Source of the DNA: Ceratotherium simum simum
Taxonomy: Eukaryota; Chordata; Mammalia; Perissodactyla; Rhinocerotidae
Direction of reading: 5' to 3'
Assembly: GCF_000283155.1 (NCBI RefSeq)
Contig: NW_004454216.1
Span: 14,468,072 to 14,532,071, forward strand
Length of the DNA stretch: 64,000 nucleotides
In this document: positions 35,301 through 47,539 of the stretch, one piece after another
Position numbering within the stretch: the stretch's first letter is position 1
Layout: every line of letters begins with the position of its first letter
Translations under genes and position numbers: made by a program
Notes under the pieces: generated by a model
Told to the model about the DNA's origin: nothing
Databases searched by the model: none
Seen by the model: the letters and a program-made list of their open reading frames with translations, nothing else

Positions 35301-36550
35301 TTTCAACTGATTAAAGGAAAGGAAAGTTGACAAGGGAAGTAATGAGCTATACATAATAAATAAGGCGGCAATGTTCTCTGCTAGTCAATCTTCCCTTTTA
35401 TAAAAATGGGAGCAGAAATCTGATTCAATGCATTGCCATAGACACTAATCTATGAACTTTGGCCATTGTATCAACTACACTGTTGAGGCTATTTAGTTAC
35501 TTAGTTAAATAATATGTGTAAACATGGAAGACAGAACCAATTATCTGGTTCTGGGCTAAAAATATGGTAAGCTCACAAGAAAAGTCAGATATTTCGAAAT
35601 TACATAAGTCCTTTTGGTCTTGTTTGGTCACAAAGTGACATGAGCCTTTGGCAAATGCTCAAATGATATTTGGGCTTCTGTTCATAACCCGGTGATTATG
35701 GTTGATGCATAGAACCAAGTCATAAATTCAGGTCTTATTAGTTTATATTAGCTCAGGCACCAGCAGCTCACAACAAATGTTCTTGAAAGGATTCTCTAAC
35801 TCATACAAAGACCATAGGTAAAAAGAAAAAATAGAGAAAGTTTCTTTTCAGTGTTTTCTCTCTGTTTTACCTTCAACTTTCTCTCTTGTTTCCATGCCCT
35901 CATTCCATTCCTCCAAGCAGATTCACCAAGACCCAAACGGCCAGAACTCCCAGAGAAACTCATACCTCTCCTCTACCACCTGAAAAAAATATCCTGGGGC
36001 AGAAGATCTTGATAGCACAAAAAGAAAAGCAATTTGTTTGGTTATCTCATGGAGGTGATTTATGTGGAAGTGTGAATTGACTTAAATTTCCTGCCTGACT
36101 TGCTTTTAAAAAAGGGATTATTAACATAAACGAATCTTGATTAGGGACAGGAGGTGGCAGGCCTAGTGCTCCTTGCTAACTTCTTCCCTAGGGCATGTTG
36201 GAGATAAGAGGTCAGTAACTTGGCAACACTTTAAAGACTGTCAAGTGCTATGCCAACTTTTTTTTAATTGAAAGTTTCTTGTTTGCTGGCCCCTGAGCTT
36301 AGTAGCACTGCAGGCAGGGACGTAAGGAGACACTCTCCAGTCCGTGACCTGGAGAAGTCATAACTTAAGGACGTTTTTCACCGCCCATCCCCCAGCCTCC
36401 CACTCCATGACAACCACAAAAAATTGAGTAAAACTACACAAAATCAAACCAATCTGAAAAGATCCTGTGCTACTCCAGAATGGGCAATAGGTAATCAATA
36501 AATATTTTGCTTTTTACCTTTAGAATTGCTCAACAAATGGTTTATTTATT
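32309..36550. other. Unassigned AT-rich DNA
   Basis: About 4.2 kb with no recognised gene and no repeat that could be assigned by eye, apart from simple tracts at 32545-32558 (TTG)n and 32704-32728 (TA)n. Short open frames have no domain. Confidence 0.4.
32704..32728. repeat. (TA)n microsatellite
   Basis: Uninterrupted TA for about 25 bases. Confidence 0.95.
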
Positions 36551-36559
36551 TTTCCTATC

Positions 36560-36810
36560 ACAAGTGCTACCTCCTAAAAGGAGTTTTCCTTTCCTCTTTC
36601 ATGTTCTCTTGACTTTCCTGCCCCCAAGTTGACTTAGCTGCTATTCCTCATGCGTCCACAGCTAAACTAATCCTAAGTGTTGTCTCTAATTCAGAGGTTG
36701 TTTTCTCCTGATCCTCTCAAGACATTTATCCTCATCACTTTAATCTTCAGTGATAAGCAGAGTTCCTTGCAAATACAAAGTGGCCTTTACATATTGTTGA
36801 GTGAATGATG
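36560..36810 (+). mobile_element. Diverged L2 3' fragment, plus strand
   Basis: CATTTATCCTCATCACTTTA and AAATACAAAGTGGCCTTTAC followed by TTGTTGAGTGAATGAT resemble the L2 3'UTR and terminus. The first half is weak. Confidence 0.4.
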
Positions 36811-38525
36811 TATAACTGATATTTTTCCCATAGGAAAGACATACTACTGTGTATCTAAATAATCTCTACAAAGAAAAAGTTTACCCTGTGTGTGACCATA
36901 ACTTCATATTCTTTGGAATGCAAGATAATAAGTCAAATGCTGCAATCTAACAAAAAAATTGTGTCAATTCTTATTAAGATGGGAGTAAGGAGAAAAGGAT
37001 TTAAAATAATCATTAGTGAAAGAAAATTATTCAAGTTTTACTAAACCTTTGACTCAGCAAATTGAGGAAAATCGGCTCTGAGGCATTAACATTTGATACT
37101 GTTTATCTTTACGAAGGCACTAATGGAAAAGTACATCTTCTAAATTTTGTGATTTTTATCTGTTTTTTAAAACAATATTTACAAATCAGGCTAAGGGACA
37201 GGACTTCAATCAACCACGACAGTGTTTTCTGACAGAATTCATTAAAAAATTTCTCCCATTAATACTAAATATTGCTAGAATGATTTTTAAAAAATTGTTT
37301 ACAGTGCCAATGACCAATTATTAGGAAATGATTTGTAAATATTTTATTTGATTTATTTTATAATCATAAATCATAAGGGAAAAGAACATAATAGTTTGTT
37401 CACTTGGTATTTTGACTTTTAAAGCTAAATGGGATAACTACCATCTTTATGATTATCAGTGCTATAGGTTGAGAATTTTTATTCAAAATATTGATTTATG
37501 CCCTGAACTAAATAAGGAAGTGAGAGAAGAGAAATAGCACGCACATTCAGAAATTACTGAATATAATGTAAGAATCTGAAAATAAAACTGCAAAGATGCA
37601 GAAATAAAATATTTTCCTCTTTTAGAATATAGAATAGTGTCATAAAATCTTATTTTTGGAAATTCTCAGGAAAATACTTGAATGTTAATGTTAAAAATTT
37701 TAAATGTTAAAAAGTAAAATGTAATTTTTGTTCACTTATTTCTTTCCATCTTTTTTTTAATAAATGAGAAGAACTGATATTATCTATGTAACAATATAGT
37801 TTTCCTTTTATTTGTATTACTTCCATTAGCATCTAATCATGGACACTTTAGCTTACATTTCTTATTTTACTTTTTAAACAGAAATTATTGATATGCATTT
37901 CTCTTATGATGATGTAGCAGAGCAAGGAAAAGTAAAGAAGAAAACTAACGAAAAGAGCATGGACTACGTTCTACAAATTCTGCTAGGAACTTTCACATAC
38001 CTAATTTTATTTAAAGACGAACTCAAAATCAAGAAGGAGAATTACTGTCATGCACAAAAATAGTACATATGATTTAAGATAAAATAACTAAATTGTAATA
38101 TTAGAATAGTAATTTATTTATTAACATTTATTAACTTTATTTCTTGATGATATTCACAGACTAGGAACGAACTGTAAATATATCCCTATAACCACACTTT
38201 TCCTCCAAATATCAACAATAATAACAACAAAACAACAACAAAAATAGCAAGTTCTGCAGCCACAGGGATTCTGCTCCCTATGAAGCAACTATACATTTGC
38301 TCTGACCTTCAGCCTGGAAGACTCCTTCAGGAAATATAAAATAGGCCACAGAAGTTAGTCACTCTGTCTTGGGATCAGATTCATTCTGTGCCCTGAACAC
38401 TGGTGTCCTGATCTTAGTGCACCTGACCTTTCAGATTTTAGATCAACACTTGCTCCAACTTTCCATTTTAGAATACGAGAAGCTCAGAATTCCACACTGA
38501 GCCCAGTTCTTCACAGCCCCAATTT
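36811..38525. other. Unassigned AT-rich DNA
   Basis: No gene or assigned repeat. A CAA-rich simple tract lies at about 38214-38245. 37980-38050 has weak MIR-like order on the minus strand, too weak to call. Confidence 0.4.
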
Positions 38526-38529
38526 CCAT

Positions 38530-38615
38530 TCATTTGTATTATTTATTTTATGACTTTCTTCCCAACAGAATCATAAGCTCATTTTAGAAAGAAACCATTT
38601 CTTTATCCAGATCAT
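38530..38615 (+). mobile_element. L2-like 3'UTR fragment, plus strand
   Basis: TTATTTTATGACTTTCTTCC and CAGAATCATAAGCTCATTTT are equivalent to the L2 'ttgtctgtctcccccaccagaatgtaagctccatgag' segment. It lies next to a minus-strand MIR. Confidence 0.45.
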
Positions 38616-38619
38616 AGTA

Positions 38620-38865
38620 AGTATAATTTGTTGAGTGCCTACCACGTGGACAATGAATTCCATTTGATTTTCTATATATGCAGAAAAAAAACAAAAACCC
38701 AAACATAGAAGGTGTTTTTGTTTTGTTTTGTTTTGCCATTTTTATTGATCATGAAACTGAGGCATATGTCAATTGCACATGCCACTCAAATGATCTAAGT
38801 CACTGATCTGGGATTCCATTCCAGTCTGCATCATCACCATTACAGGACTCTGCACTCAATATACA
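38620..38865 (-). mobile_element. MIR SINE, minus strand
   Basis: TTTGTTGAGTGCCTACCACG, GATCATGAAACTGAGGCATA and CTGGGATTCCATTCCAGTCT follow reversed MIR from end to head. A (GTTTT)n tract (38715-38735) interrupts it. Confidence 0.7.
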
Positions 38866-40734
38866 TTTATAATTTAAATAATTAAATAAAACCTCTGAGA
38901 CCTATTGACTGTGAGTTAATGATTGTAAAATTCTTTGGTTCCTGACTACTGAGAAGTACAAATCCTCTGCCATTTATCCTAATCCCTTCACTCATTAATC
39001 CTAGGTACCAGCAACCACAGAGCCATAGTCTCTGCTTTCAACCTCTGGCTACTCCAACTGTCTCATCCTGGCATGAAGAACAAACACTGCACCTAATTTG
39101 CACTTGTCATATAACATCCCAATTCCATATACTTTGGTCGGTAGAATAACATTATTTCTATATGTTTTCTATACAGTATCTTTAGCAACATGAATGGTTC
39201 ATCGTAGGGAGAGCAGTTTGATATTTTTCTCATTATCTACACTTGCCAGATAGTTAAAGATTGATGTAATATCCAAGTACTGAGAATTTCAAGAAAATAA
39301 TAAAGCCTATTATATTTAATTAAATGTTTATACAATAAACTAATTCATTGTCACACAATTTTGATATCTATTCCATGATGAATCATTTTCTTTTAACATT
39401 TATAGATTAAACTCTTCCTAGTAGATACTAAATAAATATGTTACTGAATTATAGATATTTTTCATGTTTTTCTGAGTTTTTAAATTTTAACATTTAAAAA
39501 ATTATTTGTGTCCATCAAGTATAAAGATAGATAAATAAAATGCCATGGAGTCATAATGTTGAATAAACAGATTAGGTCAACAACATGGGAGAGTTATGTA
39601 AAAAGCAAGCATGTTAAATTAATCCTAAACCAGTATATAGTCTCTGGAAAATTAAGGATTCTCCATCAGGCACAATAGCAGAAGATTATTCATTGGAATA
39701 TCAAGTTTCATATTATAAGGAGGATCAAGTTCTTTATAAAGAATACGACAGATTCGAGTAAATATTTAGAAAACAAACGCTAAGAATGGGCAGCAGAGGG
39801 CAAAGTCATGCCTGAAAGATGATTTTACTTTACGTAAGGAGTTGTTTTACAGATTCATTTATTTACAAATAGGTTTTGAGTTTAGGCTACACCTTTTCTT
39901 TCAAAATTTAAATGTGGCCTAAATTAAAGATTGATAAAAAGATATATTTTCCTGCTACGAAATGTGAGAGTTTAGGAATCTCTTCATACGCATAGCTGTA
40001 AAAATAGGTTGCCTCTAATTTGGATACAACGGTTTAAGTGTGGTATTTTGTATTCATTTGTAATTTGAAAAGGAGTTCATACTATTGTAACGAATTTTGG
40101 GGTAGATCTTTTAGAAGAAAAATTTTTCATGTTAATTTACATCCTTTTTCCTCTTTTGGAGGAAAAAAATGTTAAGTCAGATTCAGGAAGAAGTTATTAT
40201 CCTGGAAAAATGATATCCTAGTAGGACAGCAGTCCCTTTCATATTATAGCTAACTAGAGTTTCCCACCAGCTACGTACAAAAGGCTCATGTAATATAGTT
40301 GAATTAATCAGAATGTCCTTATGCATTAAACTTTTCTTCCTTATTAACTGTTGTGGATGAAGTGTTCTAATATTTTAACATATGAGAACCAGGCAGCACT
40401 CTTTCACAAAGCACCTGGGATTTTTAAAAAATCATTTTGTTTTTCTTCCTTTAGAAAAGAAGAAGAAGAATTCTTTCAAGTAATATCAAGAATGCTAAGA
40501 AATAATCTTTTAAAAATTTCCTTGCCTCAAGATGTACTCTGGGGAGGTTGAGGGGTAGAAAGGATAGCAAAATTAAAACTAACTGTATCTTTTCCAGCAA
40601 GTCATATTATTATCATGGAAATAGTAGTCCAGAAATTGGGAAAAGCTTTAAAAAATAGGCTCCCCAAAAGGTATATGAAAAATAATCTTTTTACTAACAG
40701 AAAATAAACATACCATATGACATATTTTAGGTTT
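38866..40734. other. Unassigned AT-rich DNA
   Basis: No gene or assignable repeat. A 9-base inverted repeat with a 5-base loop lies at 40145-40167 (TTTTTCCTC / GAGGAAAAA). Confidence 0.45.
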
Positions 40735-40752
40735 AAAAATTCTGTTAAGTCT
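40735..40752. repeat. Target-site duplication, left copy
   Basis: AAAAATTCTGTTAAGTCT, repeated at the far side of the ERE (40957-40974). Confidence 0.9.
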
Positions 40753-40956
40753 CGGGCCGGCCCTGTGGCTTAGTGGTTAAGTGCGCGCGCTCCGCTGCTG
40801 GCGGCCCGGGTTCGGATCCCGGGCGCGCACCGACGCACCGCTTCCCTGGCCATGCGGAGGCCGCGTCCCACGTACAGCAACTAGAAGGATGTGCATCTAT
40901 GACATACAACTATCTACTGGGGCTTTGGGGGAAAAAATAAAAATAAAATTAAAAAA
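40753..40956 (+). mobile_element. ERE-type tRNA-derived SINE, plus strand
   Basis: The tRNA-like head has an A-box-like TGGCTTAGTGG at 40766-40776 and a B box GGTTCGGATCC at 40809-40819. The body includes CAACTAGAAGGATGTGCAT and ACTGGGGCTTTGGGGG, and the element ends in an A-rich tail. A long target-site duplication flanks it. By eye it is about nine-tenths identical to the minus-strand copy at 28406-28614. It is among the youngest insertions in the window, together with that copy. Confidence 0.95.
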
Positions 40957-40974
40957 AAAAATTCTGTTAAGTCT
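40957..40974. repeat. Target-site duplication, right copy
   Basis: AAAAATTCTGTTAAGTCT directly after the SINE tail. Its first As cannot be separated from the poly(A). Confidence 0.9.
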
Positions 40975-41158
40975 TTAGAGGCTTATAACTATTATAGGCA
41001 ACAATCAATTGAAAGGAAAATAAAACAAAATCTTTAGTGTTTGTCCTCAAAATTATAGTGGGTGGAAGCATGAAATAAATTAATCAAGCAAATCAGTCTT
41101 AAACCAAACTTGAATCCAAATAGTTCTTATATCATATATTATATTACACTAATTATTA

Positions 41159-41510
41159 TGTTTGTGTCCTCCCAAAATTCATATGTTGAAATCCTAACCC
41201 CCAATGTGATGGTATTAGGAGGTGGGGCCTTTGGGACGTGATTATGTCATGAGGGTGGAGCCCTCATGAATGAGATTAGTGTCCTTATAAAAGAGATCCA
41301 GAGGGCTCCCTTGTACTTTCCGCAATGTGAGGACCCAACAAGAAGATGACCATCTGTGAACCAGGAAGCAGGCTCTCATGAGACACCTAATCTGTTGGCA
41401 CCTTGATCTTGGATTTCCCAGCTTCTATAATTATGAGTAAACAATTTCTCTTGCTTATAAGCTACCCAGTCTGTGGTATTCTGTTATAGCAGCCTGAACA
41501 GACCAAGACA
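41159..41510 (+). mobile_element. MLT1A-like LTR (ERVL-MaLR), 5'-truncated
   Basis: ATTCATATGTTGAAATCCTA, TGATGGTATTAGGAGGTGG, CCTCATGAATGAGATTAGTG, TCCTTATAAAAGAGATCC (TATA-box region) and TAGCAGCCTGAACAGACC are diagnostic of MLT1A. The first dozen or so bases of the LTR are missing or changed. No internal retroviral sequence is present. Confidence 0.9.
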
Positions 41511-41564
41511 CCAATATTTTGCCAGAGGTCAGCACATAACTCTATCTTTCCCACCATAGTAAGC

Positions 41565-41665
41565 AACACAAGGATAAGGAGTTTTGTCTGTTTTGTTCCC
41601 TTTCTGTGTCCTCAGTGTATAGGACACACAGTAACACAAAAAACATAGTTACTGAAAGAATGGTA
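41565..41665 (+). mobile_element. L2 3' end, plus strand
   Basis: GTTTTGTCTGTTTTGTTCCC..TGTCCTCAGTGTATAGGACA..CACAGTAACAC..TACTGAAAGAATGG follows the last part of L2 in order. Confidence 0.7.
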
Positions 41666-41689
41666 CTTTCCTTTCTGACTTCCCCTTTC

Positions 41690-42255
41690 CATCTCTTGAT
41701 TGGAGTGGATATTTATTGCTTGAGGCAGCCCAGCAGTCATTCAGTCTTCTGGGAACAGGGTCTTGATTGTCATCGCATTGCCACTCCTCGCCATTCCTCA
41801 GCCTGTGCAATTCAGGGAGGTTGACGTTGTTTCCATTCCCAACTTTGACAGGCTCCAAAGATGAGCACACAGTTAATTTTTCCAATAGGAAGAGTCCATT
41901 CAATTGAGCCATATGATTGGCTCAGATGGGCATGTGGCCCACACCAGGCCAAGGAGACTCAGCTGAAGAACTTTTACTGAACTACCAGGAAAGAAACACT
42001 TTTTAGACTGAAGTTGCTGAGTGGATGGACTGTAATCCTGGCCAATGAAGTTGTCCAAATGAAGTCAAAACAAAAGAAAACCAAGCCAAGTGATGGTAGG
42101 ATGTATATTTTGGCATCATCTAAGCTCTGGATTCTAGGCCTGAAGCCAGTTCTATCCCATTATTTTGAAGTTATGTGACCCAATAAATTTCATTTTCATA
42201 AATCTAGTGTGAGATAGAGTCCTGTTACTTGCTACTGAGCCATAGCAAATGCATC
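41690..42255 (+). mobile_element. LTR-like element, probably ERVL/MaLR class, family unassigned
   Basis: ATATGATTGGCTCAGATGGG, CATGTGGCCCACACCAGGCC, GCCTGAAGCCAGTTCTATCC, CCCAATAAATTTCATTTTCA (with AATAAA signal) and CTTGCTACTGAGCCATAGCA keep the order of an old mammalian LTR with a conserved 3' end. It ends near 'catagcaaatgca'. The two short overlapping open frames at 41606-41912 are chance. Confidence 0.55.
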
Positions 42256-42259
42256 TCCT

Positions 42260-42685
42260 AATACCACTGTATTAATTACTTAAAGACTTTATTTGTAGAA
42301 GAAATGAATAGCACCATGCTGATATTGAGTCATATAACAACCATGGGAGGAAAAAAATGATAGTCATACTGTACTCTCAGAAAGTCCAGCAGTGTTTGCG
42401 TCCTCCTTTTGATTTACTCGGATTAAATTTCAGAAGGAGAAAGAGCAGTGTTTATTTCTCTGTTAACAGCCCTAGATGGTCTGTTTTTCCTTGTGTGACT
42501 TGCCACTGGTTGTTTCAGCACTGTGGACTACAGAACTAAAGTAAGTTATAATTAAACATTACTTTTTCTGCAAATAGTAAACAACAATGGGCATGGTTTA
42601 GAAACAGAGAAAGAACAACCTATATTTTAGAAAGAGTTACAATTTATTAAATAATATATAAGCCTAAAATGGCTTCAGGAATCAT
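42260..42685. other. Unassigned non-coding DNA
   Basis: Nothing recognised. Confidence 0.45.
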
Positions 42686-42689
42686 CAAC

Positions 42690-42785
42690 ATATATGCCCT
42701 CATTTTACAGTTGAAGCAAGATAAGGGACTTTCCCAGTGTCCTATCACTAACTAGTAGCAGAGGCAAAGATTATAATATAGCAAA
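42690..42785 (-). mobile_element. MIR core fragment, minus strand
   Basis: CCCTCATTTTACAGTTGAAG, GGGACTTTCCCAGTGTCCTA and ACTAGTAGCAGAGGCAAAGA follow reversed MIR core. Confidence 0.65.
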
Positions 42786-42789
42786 CCAT

Positions 42790-44955
42790 ACTAGGATTTT
42801 ACTTATTTTTATAATTTCTTTCCAGAGACTTGTTTTTAAATCACATACATACGAGTTTAAAATATTCATTTAAGCTTAGAATTCTATTCACATGCAGAAA
42901 ACTGGTTCAGCTTCTGCATACAAGTTATTATCACTGGAAGGAATGGCAAGGAATTTCATAATGTGATCTACTAAATAAGGGCTCATTAAACAATGATTTC
43001 ATTAACACCCTGAAAATTCCAATATAAACTTAGACAAGAGTTAAGATATAAACTGCTTCACGTCTAGAGAATTAGCTATCTTTTAGGTCAGTGGAATATA
43101 ATTTGTCTAATGCTACTTTAGTGTCCTGACAAATTTAATTTATCCCTACTTACCAGTAAGAACAGGTCTATGAATTACTTTGGTAATTGCCCAGAGGATA
43201 AAAAGGCCAATGTAGAATACATTTACATATATTAAGGTATGAAATTTTTAGTGAAGGAAATTCAAAACCTGAGACAAAATATTCAACATACTATATTGTT
43301 GAAATACTGACAAAACATTTTAAATTAAAATCTAATTTAAAAGAAACAGATCTTAGCAAAGCTAACTTTTAAGTGGAAGCACATTTCAGTCTAACTTACC
43401 ATGGTCCATAGAAAACTAAAACAGTTAAGCTGAAATCTTATGTATTTGAAACTTTTCCCAAAATTATACTTTGTTTTTCCTAATTGTATCTCATTTTCAA
43501 TATCAATCATAAAAACAATTTATAGTAAAATAAAATAACCATATTATGTGACAAATAAAAAGTGCTTTGGTGTTCCTGGATGAAAGGCTTTGTGTTAATA
43601 CAACACGTTATTAATTCTATAAATACCAAATAGTTTAAAAATAGTTTAAAAGAAAAAGTCATTTCATGGGGAGAATAGATTTTTAAGTTGATATGAATCA
43701 TAAGGAATTCTTAGTATCAAGGGCACTTTAGTCTTATAGCTAAGACCAGTCAGTCTTATAATTAAGACCCTCCCAGATATCCCCGTTGGCAGGACAATGA
43801 AGTAGGTGACGTCGGGGGAGGGAAATATGAGGACAAAGAGATGCCTCCATTGCTCTTAACTAATTACTCAGTCTTCTTCCTGGCAACAGACCCAGGAGCA
43901 ATTTTTGCAGTGGGATAAAGACTAATTGGTAGATTCACTCTGACCAGCTCATCATATGTCCACACGAAATGTAAATACACTGTCCATTATCCAGTTTTCA
44001 GGACGTCAGAATGTCTGGGAGTGTGCATCCATTTTTATACTGTGATGGAGTAATGTCAGGCTCTGTTTAGAAGCCTAAGCCTTCTTCTCAGCACCATCCA
44101 AAGGAGGTAAAGGAGGAATTTGGTGGCTTAGACATAACTCTTATTCATGGATTCTATGCAATGTAATATCCAGGGTCTTGTAGGGAAAAACTCCTTGGCT
44201 GGAATACCAGGATGTCTCACTGAACCTGGGGAAGCTCTGATTCGAAAAACGCAAACTGAACATCTATTTATCGACTGAGCCTGCTTGTCCCTTACTGACT
44301 TTGGCATCGAGGACCTGGCATCATCTGGGTTATCCTGTGACAAGCATCTGGCAATAGCAGAAGAATTAAGCTCAGAACAGTTCTTAGAGATGTATCTCAC
44401 ATTGTAGCCTGATTATTATAGCTATAAGCAAGAGCTGTCATTGTCTCTGGAAAAAGGAAACAGTGATATTTAAAGTGATAATATTTGTGACCATGTTTCC
44501 TTTCCTATGCAGTCATTTCCCAAAGCTCAAAGTGTTCTGAACAAAGTTCTCCAGCTTCATCTGTATATAAAAATATACACACACATATATATATGAAAAT
44601 ATTTTTAATGCTGATATTAGCGGGGCAAATTGGTTATGAAACTGGTTAACGTATGCTCCTAAGTTTCAGAACATATGATTAGAACAAGAGTGTGTATAAT
44701 GTACACACTGGCTTGTGCCAGTCATTGGTTTTGCTCAGACTCTGCAGGATGATTTTCCTTCTAGGATGCATTTTTCCATGCGTACATTGGAGTCAAAGGG
44801 TTGGTATATGGCAGATTATCTAAAAGTGAGGATAGTAGCCGTATGTACCCTGGCATATGACAGAAAGATTTTTTTAAAGGTAGCTATTGGGAAATAAGGT
44901 ATGAAATAAATGTAAAAGTGTGTGTCTTGCAAGTCAATGATATCAAAATATCACT
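42790..44955. other. Unassigned DNA with one GC-richer part
   Basis: AT-rich up to about 43770, with a tandem pair of small palindromes at 43730-43769. 43770-44400 is complex and less AT-rich, with a 90-codon minus-strand frame (44128-44400) that shows no known domain. No repeat family was recognised there. Confidence 0.4.
43730..43769. repeat. 22-base tandem duplication; each unit is a small hairpin
   Basis: AGTCTTATAGCTAAGACC and AGTCTTATAATTAAGACC; each contains GTCTTA/TAAGAC arms around a 4-base loop. Confidence 0.85.
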
Positions 44956-44961
44956 GTAATA

Positions 44962-45195
44962 AGGCGCTTGTTATCTGTGAAGCACTGTGCTAAGTTTGAC
45001 ATTTTATATTTCACTAAATTCTCATTAAAAACCATATGAGATAGACACCATACCTCCTTTTTACAGATAAGGAAACTGAGGCTCTCAAAGGTTAAAACCT
45101 CCGCTAAACCAATTTTACAAAAGAGGGAATCAGGATTTCAACCCAGATCTCCCTGGATCTGAGGTTCTTGTCTTTTTCACCACAAAGTGCTGCCT
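44962..45195 (-). mobile_element. MIR SINE, minus strand, near full length
   Basis: AAGCACTGTGCTAAGTTTGA, CCTTTTTACAGATAAGGAAA, CTGAGGCTCTCAAAGGTTAA, CCCAGATCTCCCTGGATCTG and TTCACCACAAAGTGCTGCCT follow the whole reversed MIR. Confidence 0.9.
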
Positions 45196-45950
45196 CAAAC
45201 ATCAGCAGCTTTCTAAGGGCAGTGTAACAGAAAGCGATTCTTGCAGGATTGTATTTAGCACACGAGATGTAAACATAAAAATTTATGTTTAATTACATCT
45301 CACACATTATTTTCAAATGTTTTGAGAAAAAAAGAGATTTATTTCAGTTTGTTTTATTTCAATTTTTCTACAGAAAAAAAATTAGGATCTGATATGCATG
45401 AATTCTTAAAGCCTTTATTTTATTTTAAACAAACCTTAAAACAACAAATTTGTAAGTTGTATATTTTGCCATTGTCAATAACTCTATTTGAAAGAGCATT
45501 TCCATGGAGACCTCCTTATAAGTAGGAGTTTATCCTTTCCTGACTATTCACTGAGAATAGATTATTTATACATCTAATTCTGGCATAAATGTATATGGAG
45601 GAGATTTACAGGCTTAGCCAATCCTTCCATTTGACAGACCTGTTCATTTTTACACTTCAAGTTCTGCTGCAAGAAATTCTCATTCATATTGGAAACACAC
45701 CCCTATTAAAAAGCATTTGTTCAATAAGATTTCATTATAATCCAAGAAATGTGCAGAATTGAAAAGTAAATTACTACCTTATTTTTAAATGATTTGGTCG
45801 TCAGTTTGGAAAGAACAGCTTTTGAAATATGACAGTTAATGACAATGCTTCACTTCTACTTGCTGTCATAATTCATAACCAAAACACGGTGGAAACTTAT
45901 TTCAAAAACAATAAACACACACCCATGAGAGCATAGACACTTTCCCCTGC
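45196..45950. other. Unassigned AT-rich DNA
   Basis: No gene or assignable repeat. A 67-codon frame at 45322-45525 has no domain. Confidence 0.45.
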
Positions 45951-45984
45951 ATAATTGTGTGTTATGTGTGATAGACTGACTGCT

Positions 45985-46465
45985 TTAAAGCCCTATTCTT
46001 TACCCCTTCCTGTACCCCTTCCTCCACATTTGCCATGTGACTTTGCAGTTCCTCTCGCTAAGGAGGCACAATCTCTTTCCCCATTTCTTAAATTTGGGCT
46101 GACATTGTACCTTGCTTTGGCCACTGTAGTGAGAGCAAGTGTGACGGAAGCAGAGGCTTGAGAAAAGCACTTACATCACCATGAGAACAGGCTGGGCCGT
46201 CCTCCTTCATGATGAGAGGCAAGCATAGACCAGAGCCGAGTTGCCCAGTTATGCACCTGAGGCATAACTAGTGTCAGCTGACTCCCCTAAGCACTCTGCA
46301 ACCCCTCCCACCTCTGCCACATACACAGGAGTAAACCCAGCCAAACTCAGCCCAGATCAGCTGAATCCCACAGACTCACGAGCTAAACAAATGTTTACTG
46401 TTGTTTGCTGCTAAGTTTTGGTGGTTGATTATAATGCCACATTACTGTGGCAATATCTAAATTAT
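45985..46465 (+). mobile_element. MLT1-family LTR (ERVL-MaLR), diverged
   Basis: GCCATGTGACTTTGCAGTTC, AGCAGAGGCTTGAGAAAAGC, AGAACAGGCTGGGCCGTCCT, AGCCCAGATCAGCTGAATCC, ACAAATGTTTACTGTTGTTT and GCTAAGTTTTGGTGGTTGAT are in the order of an MLT1 subfamily LTR, closest by memory to the MLT1F/H group. Solo LTR. Precise ends not visible. Confidence 0.65.
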
Positions 46466-46699
46466 ATACTATGTCTTTTCTCCTTTTGTTTCTTTCAAAG
46501 GGTATAAGTGGGAATCTGCAATTAAAGATAAAGTTCATCTTAATAAAGTACATTTTCTATTTCTTAATTAGGAACTAGCCCATGAGCACATTTCTACATT
46601 TAGGTTTGCATTAAATTACCATTTGTTGAGCATCTACTATGTTTTTGTCATTGTGCTAGGAACTTCCCAATATAAACATATAGTTCAAAAGATAATATC

Positions 46700-47535
46700 T
46701 GGAACCATTTGAGCAACAAAATAAAGTGGTAATAGACTATAATCCAAAGCACAAAATAGATATCCATGAGCCCATACTGATATAAATGACTAAATAAATA
46801 AGTAAATAAATGGGGGAGAATAGGTAAAGCTCCCATGCAGAATAATTCCAGATAATTTAGGTAGATACTCCACCCTCAAGGAGGTGGAGCATAGATACCC
46901 ACTCCTAAGTGTGGGCTGTGCATAGCGACTTCCTTCCAAAGGGTACAGTATGGAAAGAGGAAAAAAGAGTAACTTCACCGTGGAGAAACCTGACAAACAC
47001 TGACTCAGCCAGGTGATCAAGGTTAACATCAACCATGTTAACAATAAGCCATGTTGATAGTATGTACCTTTGATATGATGCGAAGGGAATGGCATTTTGG
47101 TTTTCCTCCCCCAAATCTACAACTCCAATGCAATATTATCATTAAAAAAACCCAGGCAAATCCAAATAAAGGAATATTCTACTAAATACCTGACTAGTAC
47201 TCCTCAAAACTGTCAAGATCATTAAAAAAAAAGTGGGGGGAAAGTCTGAGCAACTGTCACAGTGAAGAGGAGCTTAAAGAGACATGATGACTGAATGTAA
47301 TGTGCTATCCCAATGTTCCAGAAAAATGACATTAGGTAAAAACTAAGAAAATGTGTATAAAGTATGAACTTTAGCTAATAATTATGTAATTATTGGCTCA
47401 TTAATTGCAACAATGTACCGTACTGATGTAAGACGTTAATAATAAGAGAAATTGGTTATGGAGTCTATGAGAACTCTGTATTATTTTCACAACTTTTCTA
47501 TAAATCCAAAAATATTCTAAAATTAAATTTTATTT
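46700..47535 (+). mobile_element. L1 3' end (L1M-type 3'UTR), about 835 bases
   Basis: GATATCCATGAGCCCATACT, GGTACAGTATGGAAAGAGGA, AACCTGACAAACACTGACTC, GTCTGAGCAACTGTCACAGT, AAGACGTTAATAATAAGAGA and CCAAAAATATTCTAAAATTA match, in order, a known old L1 3'UTR that ends in an A/T-rich tail. Five-prime truncated. The minus-strand open frames at 46648-47114 are shadows of this UTR. Confidence 0.9.
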
Positions 47536-47539
47536 AAAA

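Noticed and set aside
40781..40978. 65-codon Arg-rich frame
   Set aside because: It lies inside the ERE SINE and runs out into its poly(A) tail.
41606..41912. Overlapping 72- and 87-codon frames on opposite strands
   Set aside because: They overlap old L2 and LTR-like sequence and show no domain.
46648..47114. Three overlapping minus-strand frames of 62-101 codons
   Set aside because: They are antisense shadows of an L1 3'UTR, which does not code for protein.
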